From assembly GCA_020200135.1 (NCBI GenBank), contig JAIVJI010000002.1, positions 39,770 to 103,769 on the forward strand: a stretch of DNA of 64,000 nucleotides, written 5' to 3'. Shown here piece by piece: positions 7,671 to 19,747 of the stretch (positions within the stretch are counted from its first letter, which is position 1; each line of letters starts with the position of its first letter). Under the pieces are notes generated by a model. The model was not told the DNA's origin, searched no databases, and saw only the letters and a list, made by a program, of their open reading frames with translations. A program made the position numbers and the translations under genes. Source of the DNA: Acidobacteriota bacterium (GTDB lineage Bacteria > Acidobacteriota > Blastocatellia > Pyrinomonadales > Pyrinomonadaceae).

Positions 7671-8102
7671 ATGCCGACCATCGGCGATAGGATTAAGGAA
7701 ATTCGCGAGGACTTCGGGTGGACTCAGGAAAAACTTGCTGAGGAAGCAGGACTAAGCAAAGGATTTTTGAGTGACGTTGAGAACAATAAGCGTGACATCA
7801 GTTCTACAAATGTTTTGAAGATAGCTAACGCTTTGGGAGCCTCTCTAGAATATTTAATGCGGGGAGAGGAAAAGAAACAGGAAACCAGAGAACCGATACA
7901 GATTCCTGTTGCACTGTCCAAGGCGGCTGAAGATTTGGATTTGAGTTACAGCGAAACATTAACTTTACGAGATACTTACAATTCGATAATTGCTAGAAGG
8001 AGTAGTAAATCTCTGAAGCCCCCCACAGTGGAAGAGTGGAAACATCTTTACAAAGTAATTAAAAAGGCGGTGCCTCCCGATGCCGACGAAGCTAAAGGAT
8101 GA
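7671..8102 (+). CDS. XRE-family repressor, CapH-like regulator of CBASS
   Basis: A 143-residue protein with an N-terminal Cro/cI HTH at residues 4-60 (IGDRIKEIREDFGWTQEKLA, then GFLSDVENNKRDIS) and a C-terminal region rich in Glu and Lys. ATG at 7671 has a GAGGAG site about 9 nt upstream. Its end overlaps the metallopeptidase gene by 23 bp. The pair stands divergent to the CBASS operon, the arrangement described for CapH/CapP, in which the HTH protein represses CBASS and is cleaved by the peptidase after DNA damage. The assignment rests on domain pair and position. Confidence 0.78.
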   Translation: MPTIGDRIKEIREDFGWTQEKLAEEAGLSKGFLSDVENNKRDISSTNVLKIANALGASLEYLMRGEEKKQETREPIQIPVALSKAAEDLDLSYSETLTLRDTYNSIIARRSSKSLKPPTVEEWKHLYKVIKKAVPPDADEAKG

Positions 8103-9102
8103 TTTTCAGATTTGGAAGCTAGCAAAGGACCTAGGGCTGAAGCCAAAAGATGATCCCGTTAAGGAGATCGTCCACTACTGTCTACAGCAGGTCCGGGCTT
8201 TCTTGAAAGAGTTTCCGTGCGATTCGCTTTCGGATCTACTCGAAACATCAGCTACAAAACTCGACACTAAATTCGTGGAGATCCACAGCGATGAAGAACT
8301 CCAAGGAGTCAAGTGCGAGTACCTGAACAAAGGTGAGACGGCTTTTGCTTTGTTGGACGAGGAACTGAAGCCAAAGGTTTATGCGGTAACATTTAGACGG
8401 CTGACGGCCAAAAGGGGCGAACGTCAATTCATCTCAATCATTGATTGCAGAGATGACAAAGCCTTCCGCGCCTACTTCTCTAAATGGCATGAGTTAGCCC
8501 ACCTATTAACACTTACACAACAGATGCGCTTCAAGTTCTGTCGTACCCATGCGACGGAAAACAAGAACGATCCCGAAGAGGCGCTTATGGAGATTATCGC
8601 CGGAGAAATAAGTTTTCTCCCGGAATTTGTTGACCGACACGCCCAGGGCGAAATCTCTTTCGAGAAGATTTGCGAACTGCGTGAACTGCTTTGCTCAGAC
8701 GCTAGTTTTCAATCGTCTGTCATAGGGTTCACTAAGAGGTGGGCGTCTCCGTGCGTTCTCGTTGAAGCGGGACTGGGTTATAAGAAGAGTGAGATCAGAA
8801 AACTCGAACAGAATGCTTTTGATTTCTTGGAGAAGCCAACAGCAGAACTTCGTGTTTTTCATGCCAACGCGAATGACTCGGCCCGTCAGGCCGGAATTTT
8901 TATTCCACAAAATATTCGGATACCAAAAGCTTCTATAATCCACCAGGTCTTCAGCGGGGAGTTTGTCCCTCAAGGTGAGGCCGTTGAGAATCTTAGCTGG
9001 TGGGAAAAGAGCGACGGATCGAGTCTTTCAGATCAGCAAGTGCTTGTTAAGGCGTGCAGAAATGGTGAGCATGTTTTAGCTCTTATTATTCCAGTGCTAT
9101 AA
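8080..9102 (+). CDS. ImmA/IrrE-type metallopeptidase, CapP-like
   Basis: A 340-residue protein with the zinc motif HELAH at residues 137-141 and a downstream acidic helix (EEALMEIIAGEISF) that would supply the third ligand, as in ImmA/IrrE peptidases. A C-terminal domain of about 110 residues (from KSEIRKLEQNAFDF on) may be the sensor part. It overlaps the XRE gene by 23 bp, so the two are made together. In CapH/CapP pairs the peptidase cuts the repressor when DNA damage is sensed, inducing CBASS. It ends about 100 bp before the transposon end repeats. Confidence 0.82.
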   Translation: MPTKLKDDFQIWKLAKDLGLKPKDDPVKEIVHYCLQQVRAFLKEFPCDSLSDLLETSATKLDTKFVEIHSDEELQGVKCEYLNKGETAFALLDEELKPKVYAVTFRRLTAKRGERQFISIIDCRDDKAFRAYFSKWHELAHLLTLTQQMRFKFCRTHATENKNDPEEALMEIIAGEISFLPEFVDRHAQGEISFEKICELRELLCSDASFQSSVIGFTKRWASPCVLVEAGLGYKKSEIRKLEQNAFDFLEKPTAELRVFHANANDSARQAGIFIPQNIRIPKASIIHQVFSGEFVPQGEAVENLSWWEKSDGSSLSDQQVLVKACRNGEHVLALIIPVL

Positions 9103-9206
9103 ACTCTGCTCGGATCTGTGATTGGAACTTGAGGTTGTCGCATTAGATACCCTTCGGGATTGTGACCAATAACTGCCTCATCCCCACGCCTTATACACAT
9201 ACTCAC

Positions 9207-9265
9207 TTTTCACACTTAATGCAGGAATTTTTCTCACTTATTGGTGTATCAATTCACACTAATTG
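9207..9265. repeat. Three tandem TnsB-type binding sites, 22-bp period
   Basis: Copies are TTTTCACACTTAATG (9207-9221), TTTTCTCACTTATTG (9229-9243) and AATTCACACTAATTG (9251-9265). Corresponding bases lie exactly 22 bp apart. Closely packed 22-bp sites are the known form of the Tn7 right end. Confidence 0.82.
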
Positions 9266-9277
9266 ATGGAACCGACA
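9266..9277. repeat. Transposon terminus
   Basis: The last bases, ATGGAACCGACA, read inward from the end as TGTCGGTTCCAT, starting with the TGT of Tn7-family ends. GTGCC follows at 9278-9282 as the candidate target duplication. Confidence 0.7.
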
Positions 9278-9320
9278 GTGCCCCTCTCGCGGCGCGGGGG
9301 CCGGGGGCGCGCGGCGGGGC

Positions 9321-9350
9321 TTGCCTGAATGAATACTCATTCAGTATGAT
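9321..9350 (+). promoter_or_regulatory. Promoter of the beta-oxidation cluster with FadR/TetR-type operator
   Basis: CTGAATGA-ATAC-TCATTCAG at 9325-9344 is a perfect 8+8 bp inverted repeat. It resembles TGAATGA/TCATTCA operators of TetR-type fatty-acid regulators such as Bacillus FadR. It lies between TTGCCT (9321-9326) and TATGAT (9345-9350), an 18-bp spacing, so a bound repressor would block RNA polymerase. Confidence 0.72.
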
Positions 9351-9403
9351 GAGGCCGTCTCCGGTCGGAGAAATCTCGGAAAGCTCGGAGTAGAAAACCC
9401 CCT

Positions 9404-11815
<2,412 letters not shown>

Positions 11816-11827
11816 AAGGAGCGTGCG

Positions 11828-12415
11828 ATGAGCGTGAGTCAGACCGTGAGTCGGAGCGGCGGCGAGGTGGACGGGTTCGTCGCGGAGTTGCGGGCGATAG
11901 CCGAGGACGCGCGGAAGGTCTTCGGCCGTCTGACCCCGGCGCAGCTCAACTGGAAGCCCTCGACCGAGGAGTGGAGCGTCGGCCAGTGCTTCGACCACCT
12001 GATTACGACCAACACCTCCTTCTTCCCCGACATGGAGCGGGTGGCTGCGGGGAAGCACAGGAACGGCGCGTGGGCGCGCGTCTCGCCGCTCTCGGGTTTC
12101 TTCGGGCGGTTCATCCTGGGCGCGCTCGACCCGGAGAAGGGGCGGAAGATCAAGGCGCCGCGCGCCTTCCTCCCGACGTCGAGCGACGTGGACGCGGACG
12201 TCATCGGGCGGTTCGAGCGAAACCTGTCGGAGGCGGCCGCCCGGATGCGCGCGACCGAGGGCGTAGACCTCGGCCGCACCATCCTCACGTCGCCCGCCAT
12301 GGGGCTCGTCACCTACAGCCTGCTCGACGTCTACCGCATCTTCGTCGCGCACGGGCGCAAGCACTTCGAGCAGGCGCGGCGCGTGACGCGGTCGGAAGGG
12401 TTCCCCGGAGTGTGA
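11828..12415 (+). CDS. DinB-family protein
   Basis: A 195-residue four-helix-bundle protein of the DinB/YfiT superfamily: LTPAQLNWKPSTEEWSVGQC, then FDHLITTN with a metal-binding His, and AHGRKHFEQARR near the C-terminus with further histidines. Members include thiol-dependent transferases; the substrate is unknown. It follows fadN after 12 bp with a GGAG site, and ybaK follows after 4 bp, so it is in the same operon without an obvious link to lipid metabolism. Confidence 0.8.
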   Translation: MSVSQTVSRSGGEVDGFVAELRAIAEDARKVFGRLTPAQLNWKPSTEEWSVGQCFDHLITTNTSFFPDMERVAAGKHRNGAWARVSPLSGFFGRFILGALDPEKGRKIKAPRAFLPTSSDVDADVIGRFERNLSEAAARMRATEGVDLGRTILTSPAMGLVTYSLLDVYRIFVAHGRKHFEQARRVTRSEGFPGV

Positions 12416-12419
12416 ATTT

Positions 12420-12902
12420 ATGGACTACCCCGTGACGCCGGCCGTGAGGCTGCTGCGTGAGCATAAGGTCGAGTTCGAGCCGCACCTCTACGACTACGTC
12501 GAGCACGGCGGGACGGAGCACTCCGCCGAGGCGCTGGGCGTGGACGAGCACGCGGTCGTCAAGACGCTCGTGATGGAGACCGACGCGAAGAAGCCTTTGA
12601 TAGTCCTGATGCACGGCGACCGCGAAGTCTCGACCAAGCAGCTCGCGCGACATTTGGGCGTCAAGAGCGTCCACCCGTGCGACTTCGCCGAGGCGCAGAA
12701 GCACACGGGCTACCTCGTCGGCGGCACCAGCCCCTTCGGCACGAGGGCGAAGCTGCACGTCTACGCCGAGCGGACGATCTTCAACCTGCCGAAGATTTAC
12801 ATCAACGGCGGCAAGCGCGGGTTCCTCGTCTCGATAGACCCGCTGGTCTTGCGCGACGTCCTGCACGTCGAAGGGGTCGAGGTCGCCATCGGAAAAGAGT
12901 AG
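12420..12902 (+). CDS. ybaK: Cys-tRNA(Pro) deacylase YbaK
   Basis: A 160-residue member of the YbaK/ProX family. It contains the family signatures TKQLARHLGVKSV and YLVGGTSPFGTRAKL and ends in a short beta region. The enzyme removes Cys mischarged onto tRNA(Pro). Length is as expected for the family. It starts 4 bp after the DinB gene; a heptamer inverted repeat follows directly at its stop codon. Confidence 0.88.
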   Translation: MDYPVTPAVRLLREHKVEFEPHLYDYVEHGGTEHSAEALGVDEHAVVKTLVMETDAKKPLIVLMHGDREVSTKQLARHLGVKSVHPCDFAEAQKHTGYLVGGTSPFGTRAKLHVYAERTIFNLPKIYINGGKRGFLVSIDPLVLRDVLHVEGVEVAIGKE

Positions 12903-13018
12903 ACAGTAGACAGTAGTCAGTAGTCAGTAGGGCTTCCGCCTAACGGTTGCTGACTCTAACAAGCAGATGATTCGACTGACGAAGGTTCTTCTACTGACTA
13001 CTGACTACTGACTACTGA
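12901..13018. repeat. Inverted repeat of tandem 7-bp units (element A)
   Basis: The left arm is four heptamers, AGACAGT twice and AGTCAGT twice (12901-12928). The right arm is CT plus ACTGACT units (12991-13018), the reverse complement. The loop is about 60 bp. It lies between ybaK and the thiolase gene. Confidence 0.85.
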
Positions 13019-13029
13019 ACGGAGTGATT

Positions 13030-14208
13030 ATGAGAGACGCAGTCATCGTTTCCGCCGTGCGCACGGCGGTCGGCAAGGCCCCGAAGGGGACTCTGAAGAA
13101 CACGCGGCCCGACGAGATGGGCGCGGCCGTCATCGAAGAGGCCGTGCGCCGCGCCGGGGGGTTGGAGAAGTCCGAGGTAGAGGACGTGGTGATGGGCTGC
13201 GCGATGCCCGAGGCCGAGCAGGGCATGAACGTCGCGCGCGCGGCCGCCATCCGCGCCGGGCTCCCCGTCGAGACCTCGGCGATGACCATCAACCGCTTCT
13301 GCTCCTCCGGGCTCCAGTCCATCGCCATCGCGGCCGACCGCATCCGCGCGGGCGGCGCGGACGTGATAGTCGCCGGGGGGCTGGAGACGATGTCGCTCAT
13401 CCCGATGGGCGGCCACATCATCCGCCCGAACCCGTACCTCGTCGAGCACTACCCGGACTTCTACCTCAACATGGGGCTGGCGACCGAGAACGTCGCGCGC
13501 AAGTACGAGGTCTCGCGCGAGGCGCAGGACGCCTTCGCCTTCCGGTCGCACCGGCGCGCGGCCGAGGCGCAGGACGCCGGCAAGTTCGACGACGAGATAG
13601 TCCCCCTCAAGGTCGCGTTCGAGGAGCTTGACGAGCGCGGCAAGAAGAAGACGCGCGAGGTCACCTTCACGAAGGACGAGGGCGTCCGCCGCGACACCTC
13701 CGAAGAGGGGCTGGCGAAGCTGCGGCCAGCCTTCCACGCGAAGGGGACGATCACGGCCGGCAACTCTTCGCAGATGTCGGACGGCGCGGCGGCGGCGGTC
13801 GTCATGTCGGACGAGCGCGCGCGGCAGTTGAATTTAAAACCGCTGGCGCGCTTCGTCGCCTACGCCACCGCCGGCTGCCCGCCCGAGGAGATGGGCATCG
13901 GCCCCGTCCACGCCATCCCGAAGGTCTTGAAGGTCGCCGGCCTCAAGCTCGAAGACATCGACGTCATCGAGCTGAACGAGGCGTTCGCCGCGCAGTCGGT
14001 CGCCGTCGTCAGGGCGCTGGGCCTGGACCCCGAGCGCGTCAACGTCAACGGCGGCGCCATCGCCCTCGGGCACCCGCTCGGCTGCACCGGCGCGAAGCTC
14101 ACGGCCACCATCCTGCGCGAGCTCGAACGTCGCGGCGGCCGCTACGGGCTGGTGACGATGTGCGTCGGCGGCGGCATGGGCGCCGCGGGAATTTTTGAGA
14201 GACTCTAA
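13030..14208 (+). CDS. fadA: Acetyl-CoA acyltransferase (thiolase, FadA type)
   Basis: A 392-residue thiolase that cleaves 3-ketoacyl-CoA in the last step of beta-oxidation. The acylated cysteine lies in [13 protein letters not shown] near residue 90, the catalytic His in [15 protein letters not shown] and the second Cys in [14 protein letters not shown] at 13030 has GGAG 5 nt upstream. With fadN upstream and the acyl-CoA dehydrogenase 27 bp downstream it completes a beta-oxidation set. Confidence 0.93.
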   Translation: MRDAVIVSAVRTAVGKAPKGTLKNTRPDEMGAAVIEEAVRRAGGLEKSEVEDVVMGCAMPEAEQGMNVARAAAIRAGLPVETSAMTINRFCSSGLQSIAIAADRIRAGGADVIVAGGLETMSLIPMGGHIIRPNPYLVEHYPDFYLNMGLATENVARKYEVSREAQDAFAFRSHRRAAEAQDAGKFDDEIVPLKVAFEELDERGKKKTREVTFTKDEGVRRDTSEEGLAKLRPAFHAKGTITAGNSSQMSDGAAAAVVMSDERARQLNLKPLARFVAYATAGCPPEEMGIGPVHAIPKVLKVAGLKLEDIDVIELNEAFAAQSVAVVRALGLDPERVNVNGGAIALGHPLGCTGAKLTATILRELERRGGRYGLVTMCVGGGMGAAGIFERL

Positions 14209-14235
14209 AGCAACAGCGTCTGAAAGGAGCAAACT

Positions 14236-16023
<1,788 letters not shown>

Positions 16024-16026
16024 GGG

Positions 16027-16169
16027 AGTAGACAGTAGACAGTAGACAGTAGTCAGTAGGCTCCGCCAGTCGGACGTTGACGCTCGAAGCGCACCGACCG
16101 CCTGCGGTTGCCTTTCTACCGACCACTGGCTACTGTCTTTTTCTACTGACTACTGACTACTGACTACTG
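16027..16169. repeat. Inverted repeat of tandem 7-bp units (element B)
   Basis: The left arm has AGACAGT three times and AGTCAGT once (16030-16057). The right arm is CT plus ACTGACT units (16143-16169). An internal CTACCGACCACTGGCTACTG resembles the arms of the element at 49226. It separates the acyl-CoA dehydrogenase from the MBL gene. Confidence 0.85.
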
Positions 16170-16177
16170 CTTTCACC

Positions 16178-17131
16178 ATGCGCATCATCCGCATCCCCGT
16201 GCCGACGCCCTTCTACGTGGGGCCCGTGAACGTCTACCTCATCCACGAGGAGCCGCTGACGCTCATCGACACGGGGCCGAAGACGAAGGAGGCGTTGGAG
16301 GCGCTGCGCGAGGGCCTGAGGCGCGAGCGCGTGCGCGTCTCTGACCTCAGGCGCATCGTGCTGACGCACGCGCACGAAGACCACTGCGGGCTCGCGAAAT
16401 CTTTGCGCGACGAGGCGAAGGACGCCGAGGTCTTCGTCCACGGCTGGGAGACCGGCCACCGCAAGGGGCGTCTGGAGTACGGCGAGAACCGCGCGCTGCT
16501 CGAGCGCGCGGGCGTCCCCGCCGGAGAGGTCGAGGGGATGCGGCGGATGTACGAGGGCGTGCGCCGCTTCGCCGACGCGCTCGAAGACCACGAGCACGCG
16601 GGGCTGGCGGACGAAGACGAGCTGAAGTTCGAGAAGGGCGCCCTGCGCGTCGTCCACACGCCCGGCCACACGCCCGGGTCGTGCTCGTTCCTGCGCGAGG
16701 CCGACCGCACCGTCATCGCCGGCGACTGCGTGCTGAAGCGCATCACGCCCAACCCGGTGCTCTCGCCCGACCCCGTCGACCCGACGCGCCGCTTCCGCTC
16801 GCTCGCCGAGTACCTCGTCAGCCTCGCGCGCCTGCGCTCGCTCCACCCCACGCTCGTCTACGGCGGCCACGGCGACCCCGTGGAAGACTACGAAGAACTC
16901 TTCAACCGCTACCTCCGCGCCATCAACGAACGTCAGGCGGAAGTCGTCCGCCTCATCCCCAAGACGGGCGCGACCGCCTGGGACGTGGCCGTCGAACTCT
17001 TCCCCGGCTCGGAGGACGTACACCGCTTCCTCGCCGTCTCCGAGACGGTCGCGCACCTCGACCTCGCACACTCCGAAGGCAAGCTCGCCATCGAACTCAG
17101 TCAGGGCCGCGAAGTCTACCGCCGCGCCTAG
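16178..17131 (+). CDS. MBL-fold metallo-hydrolase
   Basis: A 317-residue metallo-beta-lactamase-fold hydrolase with the zinc motif LTHAHEDHCG near residue 65, the second ligand in VVHTPGHTPGSCSF, the bridging Asp in VIAGDCVL and a final His in VYGGHGDP. A C-terminal helical region follows, as in LACTB2-like proteins. The substrate is unknown. Its stop codon overlaps the convergent gene by 4 bp. Confidence 0.85.
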   Translation: MRIIRIPVPTPFYVGPVNVYLIHEEPLTLIDTGPKTKEALEALREGLRRERVRVSDLRRIVLTHAHEDHCGLAKSLRDEAKDAEVFVHGWETGHRKGRLEYGENRALLERAGVPAGEVEGMRRMYEGVRRFADALEDHEHAGLADEDELKFEKGALRVVHTPGHTPGSCSFLREADRTVIAGDCVLKRITPNPVLSPDPVDPTRRFRSLAEYLVSLARLRSLHPTLVYGGHGDPVEDYEELFNRYLRAINERQAEVVRLIPKTGATAWDVAVELFPGSEDVHRFLAVSETVAHLDLAHSEGKLAIELSQGREVYRRA

Positions 17132-17766
17132 TTGCCGCCGCCGGGCTGCGCGGCGGCGCCGGGCGTGACGAGGACGCGGTTGTTAAGGTCGCGGAGCGCG
17201 GCGATGTTTTTGTCGCGGAGCGGGAAGGTCGTCTTGCCGACCGACATCTCGACGTATGCGGCGCGCGCCAGCTTGAGGAAGGTCTCGTAGGGGAGGGAGA
17301 CTTCGAGCGTCTCCTTGGCATCCTCGTCGAACCAGCCCTCGCTGACGCCCTGCGAGACGAGCGTCATCCGGCCGAGCCGGACGGTCTCGCCGTCGGCGAC
17401 GGCTGAAAGGTCGCGCTGGCCGACGGGGTGGCGCGCGTCCCAGTCCTTCGCCTCGAAGGTGAGGCGGACGGTCGCGCGGCGGACGTATTCGAGCTGCCGG
17501 CCCGGGCAGTGGAGCGAGACCTGGAGGCTGACGCAGAGACCTTTGAGCGCGCCCTGTAGCCCGCGCGCGGCCTCGCAGGTGACGCTCATCCTCTTGAGCT
17601 TGAAGACCGTCTCGCGGGCGAACCCGTCGTAGGCCGACTCTATCTTGCCGCCGTGTTTGAGCGGGAGCGGGGCGGGCGGCTGCGCGGGACGGCGCCCGGC
17701 CTCCTGCGCGCAGACGGCGGCCGCGAGCGTCAGGTAGACGCAGCAAAGCGTAACAATCCTTTTCAT
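17128..17766 (-). CDS. Secreted protein of unknown function
   Basis: A 212-residue protein with a signal peptide (MKRIVTLCCVYLTLAAAVCA, cleavage near residue 21) followed by a Pro-rich linker. The mature part alternates beta strands and has cysteines that could pair (TCEA, LCVS, HCPG). No domain is recognised. ATG at 17766 is chosen because the signal peptide starts there; the longer frame adds only Arg/Pro-rich residues. It is convergent with the MBL gene. Confidence 0.65.
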   Translation of the reverse strand: MKRIVTLCCVYLTLAAAVCAQEAGRRPAQPPAPLPLKHGGKIESAYDGFARETVFKLKRMSVTCEAARGLQGALKGLCVSLQVSLHCPGRQLEYVRRATVRLTFEAKDWDARHPVGQRDLSAVADGETVRLGRMTLVSQGVSEGWFDEDAKETLEVSLPYETFLKLARAAYVEMSVGKTTFPLRDKNIAALRDLNNRVLVTPGAAAQPGGGN

Positions 17767-17999
17767 GGCGTTGAAATCCTGGCGGGGCGCTGGTTCTCGT
17801 GCGCTGAGGCGCGTGCGGCGTGGGGCTGCGGTGCGAGGGCGACGTGGCATTATGACGAGCCGCCGCGGGCTTCGTGTCGCCTTACAAAGATACTAGGGAG
17901 CCGCGCGCGCGGCTGTCAAGAGGGAACGCGCGGCGGCGCGGGGTAGCCCGGCGCGGGCGGGGCCGTTCGCGTGATGGATCGAGCCGGCGCGTGCGCTCC

Positions 18000-18473
18000 C
18001 TAATCGCGGCGCGGCGCGCGCGCCGAGTCGAGCTTTAAAGTCGTGTGCTCGGTCACCGACTCGCGCGCCGCCGGGAGGGGTTCCGCCGCGTCGGCGTGCG
18101 CCTCGGGGAGCGCGGCGGTCGGGGCGGCCTCGCCCAGAGCCTCCGGCGCTTCCTTCGGGTTGAGGAGCCGCTTCGCGCGTCTGACGCGCAACATGCCGGC
18201 GGCCATGAGCGGCGCGCCGATTCCCGTGCCCGCCAGCACGCAGATGAGCGCCGCCGGCCACGCGGCGAAGTAGCCGTTGATGAGTGCGTTCAAAAGCCCG
18301 ATGACGATGATCAGCGCGCCGCCCGTCAGGTTGCCCGAGCCTTTACTGACCCCGGCCAGCGCCTCGTCCACGCGCCCAACGGTCGCCAGCCTGACGGCGG
18401 GCAGGGACAGCCCGCAGCGCCGGCAGAACCCTTGCGCCGAACCGTTCTCCGTCCCGCATCTCGGACAGAACAT
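18000..18473 (-). CDS. Zinc-ribbon membrane protein
   Basis: A 157-residue protein starting with a zinc-ribbon (CPRCGTENGSAQGFCRRCG), followed by two hydrophobic segments (GALIIVIGLLNALINGYFA and PAALICVLAGTGIGAPLM) and an Ala-rich tail. Such 'zinc-ribbon plus membrane' proteins are common and uncharacterised. Its first 131 bp overlap the end of the MgtC-like frame in another reading frame, which suggests that the MgtC gene was cut here. Confidence 0.6.
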   Translation of the reverse strand: MFCPRCGTENGSAQGFCRRCGLSLPAVRLATVGRVDEALAGVSKGSGNLTGGALIIVIGLLNALINGYFAAWPAALICVLAGTGIGAPLMAAGMLRVRRAKRLLNPKEAPEALGEAAPTAALPEAHADAAEPLPAARESVTEHTTLKLDSARAPRRD

Positions 18474-18822
18474 AGAGAGTCATCCAGACGCCGGCGGCGG
18501 TCGTCAGCCCCCGCACGTCGCGCTCCTCGCTCAGCTTGAGGATGGAGCCCGCGCCGATGAAGCCGATGCCGGTGATGATGCCCTGGATGACGCGCGACAG
18601 GCCGTCCGAAGACATCCCGACGCCCGCGCAGGCGAGGACGAAGACGGCCGTCCCGAGCGTGACCAGCATGTGCGTGCGCAGCCCGGCGGGCTTGCCCGCG
18701 CGCTCGCGCTGAATCCCGATGACCGCGCCGAGCAGCGTCGCCGCCAAAAGCCGCACGAGCACGTGTACGAGCTGTCTCACGTCGCCCAGCCCCGAGGTCA
18801 ACTCCTCCCAGATGACGTCCAT
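18343..18822 (-). pseudogene. MgtC/SapB-family membrane protein, probably 3'-truncated
   Basis: Residues 1-116 match MgtC/SapB: RLLAATLLGAVIGIQRERAG, GLRTHMLVTLGTAVFVLA, IQGIITGIGFIGAGSIL and GLTTAAGVWMTL. In normal members further membrane helices follow GVWMT. Here the frame instead runs through the start of the zinc-ribbon gene and ends in Arg/Gly-rich residues typical of out-of-frame GC-rich DNA. The simplest reading is a deletion that removed the 3' end. MgtC proteins affect membrane potential and ATP synthase; this copy may be inactive. Confidence 0.65.
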
Positions 18823-18859
18823 CCAAAGCCCCCCGCCGCGAACCGGCCCGCGTAAGTCT

Positions 18860-19663
18860 TCAAATCCCGTAGGCGGTGAAGCCGCCGTCGACGGCGACGC
18901 ACTGCCCCGTAACGTAGGAGGCGGCCGGCATCGAGAGGAAGGCGACGACCGAGGCCACCTCCGCCGGCTCGCCCACGCGCCGCATCGGCGTGCGCGAGAG
19001 GATGCGCGCCAGACGCTCGCGGTCGGAGAGGACCGTCTCGACGAGCGGCGTGCTGATGTACCACGGCGCGACGGCGTTGACGCGCACGCGGTCGGCCGCC
19101 CACTCGACGGCGAGGCTGCGCGTCATTTGCAGGAGCGCCGCCTTGCTCATCGCGTAGGGCGCGCCCGTGCTCGTGTGCGTCAGGCCGGAGACCGAGGCGA
19201 CGTTGACGACCGACGCGTCCCCGGCTTCGTCGGCGGCGGCCTTCAGGAGCGGGTGCGCCGCGCGCGTCAGCTCGAAGGCCGAGGTGAGGTTGGTCGAGAT
19301 GACGCGCTCGTACTCTTCGGTCGTGTACTCGGTCGCGGCCTTCCGCACGTTCGTCCCGACGTTGTTGACGAGCACGTCGAGCCGCCCGAAGCCTTCGAGG
19401 CGGCCGAGCACGAGCGCGCGCCCCTCGGCCGTCGAGAGGTCTGCGGCGAGGCCGTGCGCGTCGGCGCCCGCGCGCCGCCAGGCTTCGACCCGCGCCCCGA
19501 CCCGCGCGGCGTCGCGCGCCACCGCCAGCAGCCGCGCGCCGAAGGCGAGGAACTCCTCGGCCACCGCCAGCCCTATCCCCAGCGTCGCGCCCGTCACGAG
19601 CGCCGTCCTCCCCGCGAGGCTCCAACGCCCGCCGCCCGCCCTCACGTTCGCTTCAGAAGACAA
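18860..19663 (-). CDS. SDR-family oxidoreductase
   Basis: A 267-residue classical short-chain dehydrogenase: cofactor motif [12 protein letters not shown], and the catalytic Ser-Tyr-Lys set in VNVASVSGL and [10 protein letters not shown], then [15 protein letters not shown] and [16 protein letters not shown] at the end. The pattern is closest to tropinone-reductase-like and 3-oxoacyl-ACP-reductase-like SDRs. The substrate is unknown. Confidence 0.88.
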   Translation of the reverse strand: MSSEANVRAGGGRWSLAGRTALVTGATLGIGLAVAEEFLAFGARLLAVARDAARVGARVEAWRRAGADAHGLAADLSTAEGRALVLGRLEGFGRLDVLVNNVGTNVRKAATEYTTEEYERVISTNLTSAFELTRAAHPLLKAAADEAGDASVVNVASVSGLTHTSTGAPYAMSKAALLQMTRSLAVEWAADRVRVNAVAPWYISTPLVETVLSDRERLARILSRTPMRRVGEPAEVASVVAFLSMPAASYVTGQCVAVDGGFTAYGI

Positions 19664-19747
19664 TCCGTGTCCCTCCCCTCCGCCGGAAAGAATAAACAGG
19701 CGCGCGCCGAAAGTGGAAGCGCCCGGGCGCGAGCGCCGCGTCGTACG

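Larger units (their letters stand above)
1..9277. mobile_element. Tn7-like transposon, one end with defence cargo (partial)
   Basis: The segment holds tnsA and the start of tnsB at its left side and a Tn7-type end at 9207-9277. That end has three 15-bp repeats spaced 22 bp apart and a terminus that reads TGTCGGTTCCATC inward from 9277. Base composition changes abruptly at that point from moderate GC to very high GC. The candidate 5-bp target duplication is GTGCC at 9278-9282; its partner copy lies off the window. Unlike canonical Tn7, where tnsA starts next to the right end, about 8.3 kb of cargo lies between tnsA and this end. The other end, tnsC and any targeting gene are not visible, so the class of element (TnsD-guided or CRISPR-guided) cannot be decided. 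Confidence 0.8.
9103..9403. other. Junction between transposon and chromosome
   Basis: About 300 bp without a gene. Left to right it holds about 100 bp of featureless DNA, the three end repeats (9207-9265), the transposon terminus at 9277, a very GC-rich tract, the FadR-like operator at 9325-9344 and the promoter of the fatty-acid cluster. Confidence 0.7.

Noticed and set aside
1..9277. CRISPR array or Cas genes expected for a CRISPR-associated transposon
   Set aside because: No direct-repeat array with spacers and no Cas-like protein is visible; any such module would lie left of the window.
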